Notes: generated from the sequence alone by a model not told the origin. A DNA stretch of 64,000 nucleotides from Auanema rhodensis (GCA_964057225.1 OZ059894.1:10860131-10924130); one strand, 5' to 3'; positions 27,030-41,201 are shown, counted from the stretch's first letter. Numbers and translations are program-made.

Positions 27030-28604
27030 TTATGGATAAATTGTATTATTGTTATTAGATGGTCCAGAAATCAAGGATAAAATCAGACGAAGATAATCAC
27101 CTGAGCATGTCTGTTGAATATCATACTCAAGAGAACGATGATATTTTCGTTTATACTCTTCGCATATATCAAATAAATCAATCTGAAATTCAATTTATCT
27201 ATTTATGGTATTTTTTGAAAAGAATCACCTCACTGCGACTAACACAGATTCGAATTATTGTCGAATGATCAGGTCTGTCACCACTCATTGATGATCTCAA
27301 TTTCTCAGCAAAAAACAGCTGCATATTTCGAGATGCCCTAACTAAATTTTAAATATTTAAAATAACGTATTATTATAAAAACAAATACCGCAAGTTAGCA
27401 TAATAATTTTTATCTCTGAATGAATTGTTTTATTTCGGCGTATCAATGTTTCCAAATCTTTTTCATCTTTTCTCGTATCGTCTACCTGAAAAATAAATAC
27501 TGATAGCATATATTTTCAATAGAATCAAGAATATGACCTTATCAAAAACCATAGACATATGTTTCCATGAATGTCCGACAAAAAGTTGTTCAAAAGTTTG
27601 CTGATTCTTAGCGATATCATCTAGAGAGTTCTAAAATACTTTTCAATAGTTTATGTTATTTATTAATGTTTTTACTTTTAATAAAATTTCTACATGTTCA
27701 TTAACAAGTTGCTCATCAACTATCTTTCCTGGTTCATCTCGAGGCTTAGTTAAAATAGATGTTAACATTCGTCCAACTACTCCTTCCACCTGAACAAAAG
27801 GTTCTACGTTAGAAAAGTAATATCACGTGAAATTTTACTTTAACTGCAATATCCTTCTCAACTGATTTCTTATAGTCAGTCATATATGTTTCACGAATAA
27901 CTCTTAATTGCTGAAATATTCCGTGAAATAGCTTTATGTTCTGTAACTTACCCTAGATGATCTAGTGCAAGCTATTTCTATTGCCACTGAACGATCTCCA
28001 TAACGGTTCTTAAATTAATGAATTGTACTTTTAATGAAATATTTCAATTACCGAAATGGATTTATACAGATTGTGTGAATCGTAATGATGAGCTGGGCGT
28101 AGAAGAGCTTGAACCATTTCAAGAAAATATCCCCCACACTCTTCTTCCAAATCATCCAATAAGCTCTTAATAACCGAATCATTTACATGAAATTATTGAA
28201 AGTTTTTTACTCTTCCATATAGATCTTCATAAGCGTTTATAATTTTTTGTCGTTGAAAATTATCATGGAATAGTATTGTTTGTATTATAACTTGATCATT
28301 CGTTTCTAAAACTCATCATAACAGATATTTTAATTGGAATTGTATTACCCAAACCACTGAAAGATTTTTTCAAAATTTCGCATGCTTGAACTGGATAAAA
28401 TTCTGGTGAATTTGGACCGTATATAGTTCCTCGGAGATCGTCATACTGGAATTTGGAGAATATGTTTGAGTATATGAAAAAACTAATTACTTGACTTTCA
28501 TACATCTGATACATCATCGGCATATTTCGACGCCGTGATATATGGCTTGATTGAGAATCAACTGATGAAGCCGTGCTGTGCTGAAAAACATTCAGTTCAA
28601 ACAT
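27030..28604 (-). CDS. Annexin with degenerate calcium-binding loops
   Basis: Four annexin repeats can be read across about ten minus-strand exons. Repeat 1 contains [18 protein letters not shown]. Repeat 2 includes [17 protein letters not shown], then [10 protein letters not shown]. Repeat 3 includes [17 protein letters not shown]. Repeat 4 contains [19 protein letters not shown] and [10 protein letters not shown], followed after a 45-nt intron by [18 protein letters not shown]. The protein ends [12 protein letters not shown]. Annexins bind acidic phospholipids through GxGT-[DE] calcium loops. Here those positions read GLETND, NRYGDRS, a non-matching loop, and SGDRPDH, so calcium-dependent binding may be reduced or lost. 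The start is uncertain: an in-frame ATG lies at 28604, but an acceptor (tttttcag) at 28581 suggests an upstream exon, possibly within 28605-28844. Confidence 0.85.
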
Positions 28605-31147
28605 TTATATTTTTATAAGTTTTAAATTGATTGAGGTAGAAAAGGATAGAAATATATTATTTACAAAAAACAGGAAACATTGTTGATATATTTTTAAAAA
28701 TATTATTGAAATTAACAAAATAGAAAATGATTTCATAGCAAATGGAAAATATTTCTCAGTAGAAATTTCTCTTGAGCTTTTAGAGAACGATCTAGCCAAA
28801 TATTTAAATGGAGATTCAATTTTCTCCGGGGAGATTTCAAACATACATGTAACAGCTTATTGGAAATAACAGTATTCAATTCAATATTTCTTGTCACAAG
28901 ACTTATTACGTAGAACGATAGGATACATCTTAAGCTTTTTATATGCTTATGGTGTGTTTTGAAATAAATTAGATCTAAATCCTCTCGTTCTTGAAATTCA
29001 TTGATATTGAAAATGAAAGCATACTAACATCTTTCACAAAACTATATCAATATTGAAAAAAAAAACGTAAATATTTTTATTGCATTATTTTTATTATGAG
29101 AATTGATATCCAAAGAAGAAATAAAAATAATACAAAGTTGTCTACATCACGAATGAAATGAATTGCAAATAAAAATTGGGAAACTTTGAATACTTTTTGA
29201 TGCATGGACCTGGATCTAGATCTACATTTATTCATATGTATCTAGTAGTGTGTTTAAGTTATCTTTATATATATATATATATGAGTATATATGTATATAA
29301 ATTGCTTTTGACATAATAATTTATTCATTTTCTTAAAGTTAATGCGGTTTTGACCACGAGACAACTTTTAAATAATTGAAGATGAAATAATAAGAATTCC
29401 GAAAGTCTTGAATTTGTTACATAAATTAAACCTTCATAAGATAAAGCTGCTATCTCTATATGTATATATTTATTTTCAAAACTACTACCTTCAATAGTAA
29501 TAGGTTTAAAGATTTTTGTATTGAAAAACTGTTTTGTTTACCTCTCAATATAGTAAATAAAATCTATTTATTATTTTTAATTTTGTTTTTTAAACGTACA
29601 GTGAGTTTACGGCGTTCACGGTTAACCTGGAGAGGCTCGGAATCATATTCTTCTGACATTTGGAGAAATATATAACTGAAATATAGGTTATAATACAAAC
29701 TAAATAAATTATATTTAACTAATAATAATAATAATAATAATAATAATACATAACAAGTTAGAATAGTTAAGAAAAGATGAACAATGGAATATAGGGATGG
29801 TTCTACAAATATGAAGCCTACATTGGATCCATCTCTGTCAGCGTATAATCTCGACTTTATAGGAAAATATAATATTTAAAATGAAGCTCTTCAATAAATT
29901 ATTTCATTTCGAGAACTATTCTAAAACTTCTTACTGGAATATAAGAACTATGTTTTCGGTGTTCTACGATGGCTCAAGAAATTACAGAGGAAATAGCTAA
30001 TTGTTTCATTCAACTTAATATGCCGGAAGCATATTTAGAAACAAATTCCTCAGGCAATCTCTAATACTCAAGTCCCAATAAACAATATCATTGGAATAAT
30101 ATTACTTATTTATTTTTTTGCAGCATAAAATGAGTTTGTCTTGATGATAGCGATAATGGCTTCTAATGAACACAGTAAAACTAACCAAGATTGATTTTCA
30201 ACATACTAATAGAGGTAAAAAGTGATAACTGGTTAAGTGGTATGCTGTCAACTATTTGAAAAACATATATGTATATATCTTCACGTTTTGATGAGATGAG
30301 ATTGCAATGAATCAGGAAACACGTCAAATAATTTATGTATGTCACATGTTTTGTCACCTTTAAATCAGTAGGCGAAGGAAACACATCAATTAGCTTTCAT
30401 TGATGTTGAAGCTTTAGAAGGTTTTCCTCGGAACTTGAATATGATTATCAGAAGCTCATCATAATGTGCTTCATAATTATGAAATAAAAAGTACAATTCT
30501 GGAATTTCAATTGTAGTATTTTAAATTTTGAGAAGAAAATAGATAAATATAATATTTCAAAACCGCCTGTGCATATCAATCGGACTATATCGCTTAACAC
30601 GTAAACTATTATGTAAATTGAGGACTATAGTTATTATCTTTAGTACACCACACAATTTATCTGCTGACATTAGGGATTCAAGATAATGTATTATTTTATT
30701 CACAATTCGTGTTATCTTTATTATAATATTTAAAGCACATAATTCTTATTTCAAATTAAACGAAATAATAGAATAATTTTTAAAAAAAAGAATTAAAATA
30801 CATCAGTAATATATAGTATGTATATATATATATATATATACATTAAAGGCAATCGCAATGAAATGAACAGTCTCTTACAATTCTCAAACTATTCATATAA
30901 ACATTCTCAACAGATAGATTACGTCAGAAGATTTACTATCGAATTGCTACTAATAGATATCATAAAATCTCTGGTATCGAGATAAGCTCTTTCTAATCTG
31001 AATGGCGGTCGGATTACTCCGTATAATCTTTTGTCGACAACAAAACAATATGAATACGAATAGAAGTGAGCTCTCAACATAAGCTCTTCTAGAATTGGGA
31101 GAAAATTATTTAGACTGCTAGATTTATGTTAGAAAAACGATATGGAT
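28605..31147. other. Non-coding spacer with simple repeats
   Basis: About 2.5 kb of AT-rich sequence. It contains an (AAT)n run near 29720-29750 and several (TA)n runs, for example 29263-29282 and 30822-30841. A possible first annexin exon may lie at its left end. No other gene recognised. Confidence 0.5.
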
Positions 31148-32818
31148 TCAACATAAGCTGGTCCCAATGCCTGTTATTGAATAAACTTGATTTTGTACAA
31201 TTGGAATGATATGATTTGTAAATTGATAATATGAAGATGATCGTATTTTTGAGTTTCCATCACTGATTTCCTTCAAGAGCCTGAAATACATGACTTTTCT
31301 GATAGCATTTTCATACTTACTGTTCCGCTTGTTGATTTATGCTCGGGTAATGAAAACATATTCTCTTTACGTTATCCTTAAAATGAAGTATTGTTTCCAA
31401 GAGAACAGCTTTAGATATCGGCTAAATTCAATTCAGGTTGTTGAAACTGAGAAAAACGTATAACATACCAGCGACAATGCATATAGTGGACAGACAATCA
31501 AGTTTTTTCGATCAGAAGCTCTTCGAATACAGCATAAACCCACAACTTTATCATTTCCATCTAGTACAACCGAAAAAAATGTGAAGTGGTTTTGCTACCG
31601 AACGATTGGCATCTTACTTTACATATATTTTCTGAGTTAGTTAGCCATCTTTGTAGAAATTTTCCACGGTTTCTAGGACAAATATTCTTATCATATAGCA
31701 GAATATCATCAAAGTTTACATCGTTAATATCCTTATTAAATTATTATTTATTTCTGAATGATATAAGAAAATAATTTACCTTAATATTGTAAGGATGAAT
31801 TATATCAGTTTTCAAATCAGCTCTGTATATATATGCTGAAATATGTGCAAACGGAAGCACTCTATGAAATCCATATTTAGTTCTATATTTTCTACATAAA
31901 TTAGGAACTGAAAAAAAAATTGAGTCACATATTATCGAAATACTAAATGATTAAATATATATTATATGTATATAACGAATACACACATTATATAAATATT
32001 CCATTGGATGATTTATGAGAATATCACTAACCTGCGTGTAGCACTATATTACTCTCGCCTGCTATTCGCATAGCCTTCTCAAAAAGATAGGCACGGAGTC
32101 CCAGACCTAGCCATTGCTGATCACAATAAAACCAAGTTATAGCATATAAAGGATTTTTCCCTTCATAATCTGTATCACATACCACAAAAACAGAAGCCAC
32201 AGGTGTATTCGTAGCTAAAACAAAATTATGTTAACGATTAATAAAATAATGATAAAGAAAAGGGTTCCGTTTAATTTGATATGACTATATCGTGAAGCAG
32301 AGAAAAAAGAACATTTATGGAGTTTATGTTTATAATAAGCTTTGAAATGAACCTACGACCTTTTTCGATAGCGAATAGAAACCAGTAGTCCTCATAATTA
32401 GATATTCCAGAATATCCGTTAAATGAATAATTGCTCCATCCTTCCGTAGCTGAGAACTTAATGTATTATTTAGACAGGTTTATAAGTTGTATCGAGCAAT
32501 AATCTTTTATTTTCAATTACGTACTTGCTCTATGATCTCTTCGAAATACTTTCCTTCCTTCGGGTTTTGTACGAATTCAATATTCGCAGGAAATTGTTCA
32601 CTTGTCTTGGTCCGCCCGTGGCATTCTGAAGCGCGGCCATTCCAAACGTTTAACTGCTTTGAGTTCAAAACTTTTTTTTTATGAGCGATGCGGGAGTGCA
32701 ACATGGATGTGAAAGAAGAATAGTGAAGCTTATCTGTTAAATGTTTTACAGGGAGAGAGACATCTAGGTTTCCTCGCACCAATTGGTACCCAGTGCTTCC
32801 TGATAACAGACGGAACAA
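31148..32818 (-). CDS. GNAT-type acetyltransferase-like protein
   Basis: Minus-strand exons link to a stop at 31148-31150. The central part has the GNAT fold signature: SVFVVCDTD (beta-strand 4), then WFYCDQQWLGLGLRAYLFEKA, whose G-L-G core corresponds to the acetyl-CoA pyrophosphate-binding motif A. A segment with YGFHRVLPFAHISAYIY follows. A C-terminal half (VVGLCCIRRA ... QNQVYSITGIGTSLC) resembles the second domain of nematode GNAT/YitH-like (DUF1248) proteins. The acceptor substrate is unknown. The N-terminus is uncertain: the open frame begins at 32818 without ATG, and the first in-frame ATG is at 32704. It lies about 300 bp downstream of Cullin-5 on the same strand, so an operon is possible. 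Confidence 0.65.
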
Positions 32819-33119
32819 AAATAAATTTCTCCTTTTCTTTGGTCCAAGTGCAGGCTCAAAAATAAAAACACGAACAATGTGTTCAAAAGTGAATAAATAT
32901 TATAGTATAGTGAATTCTATTCATGAAAGTAATGTTTTTTCATTCGTAATCTTTGCAGTTTTCCGAGCAAAAATATTTTATTATCAGATTCTTTCAAAAT
33001 ACATATTTATATATTATCACATTTATTGATATAGCATTCAATAGCTTAAAAAATACCCTAACAGTATTCCTTACTCTGATTTGTACAAAAAGTAAAACAT
33101 TGTAATAGTAAAATAAATA

Positions 33120-36100
33120 TTAAGATATATAAACAAACATGTTCATATCATTATCCTTTCGCTCGATAAACCTGTAATTTATATATAAATACTTTATAAA
33201 TGCAGCAATCTAACTTGTTGTCTATTAGCCAATCGATTTGCTCTTTGATTAGTTTCCGATTAGGAAGAAACATAGGTTTGAGCATTTCAACCAATTCTGT
33301 TTGCAGCTGAGCGGAACTTATAGACTTCCTCATTTTCATTATCTGAATTTATAATAAGTAATAAGCACAATATCAATGAGTCTTACTTTCACTACAGCTT
33401 CTTGAACTCTAAATTCTCGCAAAGCAACAATGTCATCATGTTCCCTAGAGGCATTAGGCTCCATCGACAACTGTAACCTACCTATCAAGTTGATACGACC
33501 GCGATTTTGAGCTTTACCATTCTATATAATATGTATCTCGAATCGAATTATAAGTATTATTCACAAACCTTCACCAAATGGAAATCGTGGTTCACCCAAA
33601 ATACGGTAGAATCATTGAATTCTCGAGGATTAATCGGCTGACATGAGTCGCATAGCAAAATTTGTGACTTCATTTTAGGGTATGCTACCAGAGACTAGAA
33701 AAAGAAAATTAAAAAATTAATAATTTGCAAATTAAACAAACGTATAATGTCCGAATTAACTCAGTATCTGGAAGCTCGGTGGCTAACCGTAGCGTTTCCA
33801 GAGACATTTTTTCTTTAGCCTTTTCATTAAAAGCAAATAAAACAGACATTTGAAAAGTAGTGACGTCTAAATCGAACTTTCCTCCACTATTTGTTACAAA
33901 AATCATCTGTACATTACATTTTTAAACATATACAACATTATAAATTTACAGTTCCACTGCTCCAGTGATGCATCCAATTGAGCTTTCTACCACTATGTTG
34001 TTTTTTATAAAACGACTCAACCTGACAAAACTCAGTAGTTTCAGAAAATCCATTACAAAAATTTACCTCGGGTACAAAATCTTCCAACTCTCTTGGCAAA
34101 CTAACCCAAACTTTATCAGAACCACCTCTTCCCCAAGCACCACCATTTAGTACTTTCAGATTAATCAAATCTAAACCAAGTATAAAAACAAAAATTAAAA
34201 ATAATTTACCAGATAGAGCTTTATTGTTATTATTTCCAAGACTTCGCTTGAAAGCATTGTTCATATCTTTATTGAGTTCAATATCTTGCAACATCCTAGA
34301 TAACTTGTTAACATGCTCCGCTGGCATACCAGCCTCCTAAGGAAAAACAAAATAATAAATTGCAATTAAAATTTTAAAAACGAACTCGTAAACGATTTAC
34401 AACCGTCTCTTCTTTTTCTTGATCAGCACTAACATCTAAGATTAACCTTCTGGATAAATGAGCTTTATGAAATCTCATAAAAACATCTTTGTTTGCAACA
34501 TATTTTAGAACTAATAACTAAAAAAATAATTATTAATTTTGGATCAGATGCGATATAACAACCAAGTTATTTAATTTTTCATCAATTTCGTCAGAAGATA
34601 ATTTTTTACTTAGCTGTGTTTTGCGAAGTAACAGATCGCAATAATTGGCCAAAAGTTCAGGACACTTTGACTCAACAGCAATGTTTCTTCTAAATACATT
34701 AATTACAATTCCTAGGCGCATTTGCAATATAATTTCAAACCCCTTCTTATTGATTGATGTAGGTAGTTCCATTTTGAAAATAGTTGTGTCATTAACAATT
34801 TCACGAAAAGCCTAAAGGTATAATAAAAATAAGAAAACTATTCTCTCTGATTACCTTATCTCGAGCAGTTAAAAGTCTAGCATCGTCATAGAAACCTTCC
34901 TTAACTAAAGCACTGAATTTTTCAAACATTGCCAACAACTGAGATACATATTTTTCCGGATCCTAGAATGATGTGAGCCTTGAAGATATACTTAGAATAT
35001 ACAATACCACTGTTATGGTTTCAGCGTTATTTTTCATATCATTCAAGCCCTCATTTCGAATGTGTTCATCAATGCATTTGAGGATAGTATCAATACCAGT
35101 AGGTGTTCGCTTCACCAATCTGTAAAGCATTTGCAATTCTGAAATATAATAAAGTGCATCAGCTGTAGTTAAGTTTCTTACTATCCACATCATTTCTCTC
35201 GATCAAACCAGGGCACACAGCTAAAATTTGTTCATCAAACTCCATAACCAGAACTCTAACACAACTTTCCACTAACTAAAAAACTTTTTTATTTGCATAA
35301 TTTATATTGAAATAAGTTCCTACTTTTGCCAAACTTTCTGGGTTTGGATCAAGATATTTTCTACCTCGATTTTCTTCTTCATCTAGTTTTTTGTCAGCAT
35401 AGAACATATAATTTATAACTCCATTTTCTTGTAAAAACTAAAAATCAAAGTTAAAATCAAATTATCCTCTTCTTGGAACCTCTGAAGCCCTCCTTTTATA
35501 ATAATTAACAGTATCATCGATATAGGCCTTTTCGAATGTATTACGATAGACCGCCAATCTGTCGTCTCCCTCTTCACCTTTGTCGTGTAGAGCAACTGTA
35601 ACTCTCGTGTGCAAGAGACAAAATTAACAAATACTTACCAAAGCTTTCTCGAACTCCAATAACGAGAAGAGCGTTTAAAGACTCTCCGTTTCTTTCCTGC
35701 TCAATCAGTTTTTTCGCTGCGCATAGCAAATTATTAGAAATAGCAGAAAACACTTTCTCATTCCAGCAATCAAGCATCACCTTAATATAAGAGAATACAA
35801 TACTGTTTTCAAATAATTAAGAAACAACCTCTCGCACAGGTTTATCTTTATTAGTATATATTGAATCTGAACGGCTCATGGGATGAGATTCATCATTATT
35901 TTCAATTATCTGAATTACTAAAATATCAAAGAAACCTAGAAAAACTACCTTAAAGGGGAGAGGAAGGATGTTTGTTTGAGTATAGTATCGTGTCCATTCT
36001 TCAATATAAATACTTAACAGCTCATATTCCTCGGTTTTCTCGCTGATTCGCTAGAAAACAAGACCAGTAAACCAGAAAAATTACAGATATACTTACACGC

Positions 36101-36479
36101 TCAACATCACTAACATAACTAGAAATATCCGATGACAAAGCTGTGCGTACATGAGCAGCTCCATCTTGAACCCATGAGTGAATGTTGTAAACTATGCAGA
36201 ACAAATCATGCCATTCCGATTTACTTACATTCTATAATAATACAACATGTTAAAAACAAATAATATCACAAAATTTACGTGTTGCTTAAGCAGTCGGAGA
36301 ATAGTAGGATGTGCCTTGGGCCATTCTTCTTCGAAAGGAACTTGATCTTTTGGACGCGAACTCTGAAAATGCACATAAATACACTTACATCTCAAATAGC
36401 TATAGAAATAAATATAAATCTATATATATATATATATATATCAAAAACATAAAAATTATACCCCTAGCATTGTTGCCAT
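33120..36479 (-). CDS. CUL5: Cullin-5, scaffold of CRL5 ubiquitin ligases
   Basis: Scaffold that links Elongin/SOCS-box receptors at its N-terminus to an RBX RING subunit at its C-terminus. About fifteen minus-strand exons with 40-60-nt introns read from ATG 36479 (MATMLG) to a stop at 33120-33122. CUL5-typical blocks include VMLDCWNEKVFSAI, ESKCPELLANYCDLLLRK, SRRLILDVSAD, GRKLNWMHHWSSGT and LATELPDTELIRTL. The winged-helix end IMKMRKSISSAQLQTELVEM contains the neddylation lysine. The last intron has a gttaga donor and splits the final codons so that the protein ends FIERKDNDMNMFVYIS, matching the cullin C-terminus. Reading through that intron would give a false tail. Confidence 0.95.
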
Positions 36480-36552
36480 CCTCGTGAGAGATAAAACACT
36501 CTAATTTATAGGTGATGAAAAATAGAATCCTTTGAGCAAATACTTAAGCGTA

Positions 36553-36589
<37 letters not shown>

Positions 36590-38031
36590 TTAGCAATTTA
36601 TATATTTAACAAGAAACATCAGCCAGGACATTGACTTTAAAGCGCTCGCCTTTAACTTTACCACTTATTAGTGGTGAATTTGTGCAAAATGTCGTAAGTT
36701 AGCTTTACTATATATTTCACGTATTCATAGTGAATCCTGGATCTACTGATAAATAATAATGGAGATATTTATATGTTTTTAAATTAAACGATTAAGTATA
36801 ACCATATTTTTGTGAAGAACTTAAATGCTAAGTATTTATGCGTTTTTGCAAAATTCTATAAACTGACTTATTAAAGTATATATACTAAAACGTATAAGTT
36901 GTGATGTATATATATATTTATCGCAATTAGTACCTTTTAGTCTCTTTTTCAATAACCGAATTACATTTTTATATAGACGCTATTGAATTAAGTTGTAAAA
37001 TTATTCGTAAATTCCAATAACTGATAAATCAGTTCTTCTAGGCAAAGACCCGAAAACAGTTGAAGCATGTGTTTGAAACCGAAAGGAATTATAATTACTC
37101 GTTAGGAGAGTAGTTGATTTAATATAATTTTTACATCTCAAATTATTCAGGTGCTTTATAATCTCTCGTTAGATTATATCACTGACTGTTGCTTCTAGTT
37201 TACTTATAAATAAAATCATATCTTACATTGGGGTTATTTTAATTAATAGAATGGGGATCGATATAGAATTTGTGTAATAGAGATTATTAATAGTGCAAAT
37301 GAATGAAATCTGTTGACCTGAAAAGCTATATCATTGAAGTATCTATTGTATTATGCAGGGCAGACTATTGAGAAAAATTAAATAAACAATTGCTGAAAAT
37401 AGAAAATATATTCGTATTAGTGAAGCTGGTTTTAGATATCAAATTTACCATGTTCCTGAACCCATCGTTTGATTTTTGAACAAATTAAGCTTTATTAAAA
37501 TAAAGTTCATACATATCTGTTAAGTCTTATTAGATGTGATACTAATTTCTATTATTGGTTCATTTTGAATTTCAAGCTAATTCTCGGAAATAATTTTTTA
37601 ATAGTTCGTTTCATTAATGATTTCTAATCTTTCGAAATTTTGAAAAAAAATATTTTAAATTAATCATTCGTGGTTCCCTCATAATGTGCATAAAATCAAA
37701 GTTAAAAATTCATTCATTTTTAGTAAAAAGGTTTATACGGAGAAAGTAGTGATTTACTCAGTTTATTCTATTATTTTTTTAATTCTATGGACAACTTCAT
37801 TGCTCGAATATTTAAACTTGTAAACAAATTACAAAAACATTCGTAACTTTTGAGTTAAAATGACATTCAAATTGCGTATTTTTCTTTACCATAGTTTCTC
37901 ACATGATATTTTCAGCCAATCTTCTTCGATGTGTTGAAATAATACGCTCTCATTGATACTGTCACGGTTGGAGTGATTTTGCTAGGAACACCAGCTATAA
38001 CTTTTATGCTCATTATTTTATCAAAGGATCA
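36480..38031. other. Spacer between divergent CUL5 and DCAF5-like genes
   Basis: About 1.5 kb of AT-rich sequence between two start codons facing away from each other. It includes (TA)n runs near 36556-36588. No gene recognised. Confidence 0.5.
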
Positions 38032-40112
38032 ATGAACTTCACTAATTTAGAAAAGTTCGTTTCGGAAAGAGAAAGCGGTCAAGGGAAATCAGTTAGTATA
38101 CATGATGGTGAATGTTAAAAAAAGTTCATATTAACTTTTGACAGGTTCGCACAGTTGCTGCTGAGCAATTTACCTATCAAAAAGATTTGAGAGGACATGA
38201 CGGTTGCGTAAATGATATTGCTTTCAGCAACAATCAAGACTATTTTTTAAGTGGTGGGTAAAACAGGATAGATATTTCTCACTCTGTGTTTTAGGCGGCG
38301 ATGATAGACATGTATTTATGTGGAATACCTCGGATACATTGCTAGCATCTAAGCCCGAGCCCGTTTTAAAAATGGAAAAAAAACATCTGTCTAATATCTT
38401 TGCCGTCGAATTTAATTCAGAGTTGTTTATAGTTAATATACCTTCACAAATTGTATAATTTAGAAGAAAAGTAGCATATTCTGGAGGAAATGACTGTATG
38501 ATTCATTGTCATGATTGTCTTACAGGCAAAGAAATCACGAGTTATTCCATTACATGCTCTATATATGATTTAGATTCTCATGTAGAATCTTAAGTAAACA
38601 TAAAACTCTGAGCTTATTCATTTCAGTCTAATAATCCTAATGTTTTTGCCAGTTCTCAAGCAAATGGTGCAGTAGAGTTTTTCGACATACGGGAAAAAAA
38701 CAGTACACCTATATTGTCTATTCGGCTACCTCTACGTATATCCCAGAAATCTTTAATATATGTATTACTTTGTATCACAGATGAACGAGTTTATACCGGG
38801 CGTTATAACCCTGTGATTACCACGCAATTTCTTATAGCTACAAGTCGCGATTTGCAAGTGCATGATTTAAGGAATTTAGCCATGTAATTATATTGAACCA
38901 TAGTATATCATATGTCTTTCTTTGTAGGAAAGATCTATATTGCGGAGCACTTTCAACTGTGCTTAAGAACAATGCTATGTTTGCGGATTGGAATTCCAAA
39001 GGCTCAGCTTTGGCTGCTCTAGAAGCTGGTGGCCAACCTTTATATATGGATGTTTGATTTATTGACTGTACCAGAAACAAATTCGATATTCCAGCTCATT
39101 GACAAAGAAGTCATTCGACTTGCTGACGATAGATATGCGAATGAGCACACTGTTAAATCTGGTGCTATTATAGCTGATCGTTTTATTTTATCAGGGAGTG
39201 ATACTTTTGATGTTTTTGCTTGGGATCTAAACACCAAAGTCTTGGCAGGTATCAAATATACTCAGGGTAATATATCTTTATCTTGTTAAGAGAATACTTT
39301 AATTAATAATGATAGTTTTGAAGAATATGTTGTACAAAGTGCGGCTTTTCTATTAGAGGTTACTAATTGATAAGATTTCATATAGTATAAATATATGAAA
39401 ACTCATTTCCAGGGTCATCGTTCTATTGTGAACAATGTTTGTTACAGTGAATTGAATCAGATGATAATAAGTTCTGGGGTTGAGAAAATAATCAAGGCTA
39501 GCAAATTAATTTATTACCCATATCTTCTATATTTTAGGTATGGTCTCCTTATGTTCTACCCGCTTCTTATGACAAGCCAAGAAAAAGACAAATTGGGTCT
39601 ACAGTTAGCGATATTCGGTAATAAAAAGTTATCAACCATGTAAAACCACGCTTGTAGAGAAGAAGGTAGTGAAGGTGAGGATATGGAGACTTTGCTGTAT
39701 TTCGATAGTTTATTGATGGATTCAAACCCGAGTGTTTGCTAAATTTTATAAAATTCAAAAAGTTATTGTTTTAGTTAGCTGGACTGCCACATCCACGATT
39801 GTGGAATTTGGATGGTTAGCTATGCGCTAATCATGGTGGCCAGGTTTTTATATTATTTTTGCAGATGCACTTTTTTCTGATGATTCTGACAGTAATAGTT
39901 CTGTTGATCTCGATGAATATGTTAATTCAAGTAGTGATGTAAGCAGTAGCAATTCGGAATCCGATGTTTATGAAGAAAGAAATGAGTTATCAATAGAAGA
40001 GTTTTTATTAAATAGAAGTAGTGAATTAAGGGAGGACAGCAACGGTTCCTATAATAGTCAAGTGAGAAATAGCTCAGAAGATGAAGAAATGGATGATAAC
40101 GATATTCAGTAA
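38032..40112 (+). CDS. DCAF5: DCAF5-like WD40 repeat protein
   Basis: Beta-propeller of the DDB1-CUL4-associated factor 5 type, a substrate receptor for CRL4 ubiquitin ligases. Exons from ATG 38032 read LRGHDGCVNDIAFSNN ... FLSGGDDRHVFMW, then NIFAVEFNSE, VAYSGGNDCMIHCHD, NPNVFASSQANGAVEFFDIRE, and RFILSGSDTFDVFAWDL. GHRSIVNNVCYSE ... ISSGVEKIIKVWSPY follows and is particularly close to DCAF5. The C-terminus is a Ser/Asp/Glu-rich tail ending EDEEMDDNDIQ, much shorter than the vertebrate tail. One intron inside the propeller has a gtttga donor; reading through it gives an apparent frame change near 39050. Confidence 0.82.
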
Positions 40113-41201
40113 AAATAAACAAAGACAGAAAAAAACTACTTGAAATCACATAAGATGTATAGAGATTGTATATTGATTTCGAACATTTAACAATTCCATG
40201 TATAATAAAAGTTGATTCCTTCGTAATCGTGATTTTTTTCATTTTTGTTTCACCGTCTCTATTATCTAGTTCAAAGAAATAATTGTTTTTTTTCCTCAAA
40301 AGAAAGAATTTCGGTTTTGAAAGATTTATATATAGGTGACCTTTTCATATCTTGACAACTTGGAATGTGTCGATTAAATCGAAATGTTTTGACATGAAAT
40401 CCAAGATCCTGCACTTTCTACTTTTTTCTATAATTACTATGCAACCAACTCTACTTTGTTGTAAAGTTGATGTTTGAAAGATTGTAATTCAGTGTTTTCA
40501 TTGATTATGAAGGTTGATCAAGTATCTAATATTGATCAAAACCATAGTTTGTATCTTGAAATATTGTTATTTGCTACTATTTTTTATAACCTGTACTATT
40601 GCGAATCTGTATTTATTATTAGTTGGGTTTCAGCAACTATGGGCTTTCGGGTATAGGTTATCTCAATTGTTTCTCTTTAGACTTTTAATGTAAATCTATT
40701 CTAGTAGTTTATCAAATCTTATGTTATCATATTTATTTAAAGGCCAGGCAGAGATATTTTTCATTTCTCTATTTTCTCCCTGCACTTCCTGATATCTTGT
40801 TGAACGCTCTTTAGAGTAGACCTGTTTGCGAGGAATGAACTGTTTTTTTACTGATAACAAGTTGTTTGGTGTTTCCTATTTATCAGTCACTAATTTTATT
40901 GTTCCATTCCTGGATCGTATCATATATCTTTCTCGTGTTCTGTTATCAATTCATATTCATTTTATTTGTTTTGGAAATCCATTGATCGCCTTGTTAGTCA
41001 ATATCAAAAATTTAATACTTCGCTCCCATCTAAGAACATTTTATGCATTAGTGCAAGAAGTTAGCCAGTCCAGGTTACAAATTCCTCATGTTTATATGAA
41101 TCGACTGATTGGGGCAAATTTGTATTTCATTACACTATTTATGTTTCACTATGGTTTCAATTGAATCGTCTAAAGATATTCTGAATATTAATAATTTTTA
41201 G
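40113..41201. other. Spacer before pyruvate carboxylase
   Basis: About 1.1 kb, T-rich on the plus strand. A 112-residue hydrophobic open frame (40826-41164) is present but has no recognisable domain. I regard it as chance. Confidence 0.45.

Noticed and set aside
27200-27260. Apparent truncation of annexin repeat 4 (stop after KKYHK)
   Set aside because: The stop is in a 45-nt intron. The next exon continues with [18 protein letters not shown] as expected.
33120-33200. Alternative CUL5 C-terminus ending VYRAKG
   Set aside because: It requires reading through an intron. Splicing from a gttaga donor gives the canonical cullin ending.
40826-41164. 112-codon hydrophobic open frame on the plus strand
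   Set aside because: No domain, no splice-linked neighbours, and T-rich composition gives hydrophobic residues by chance.
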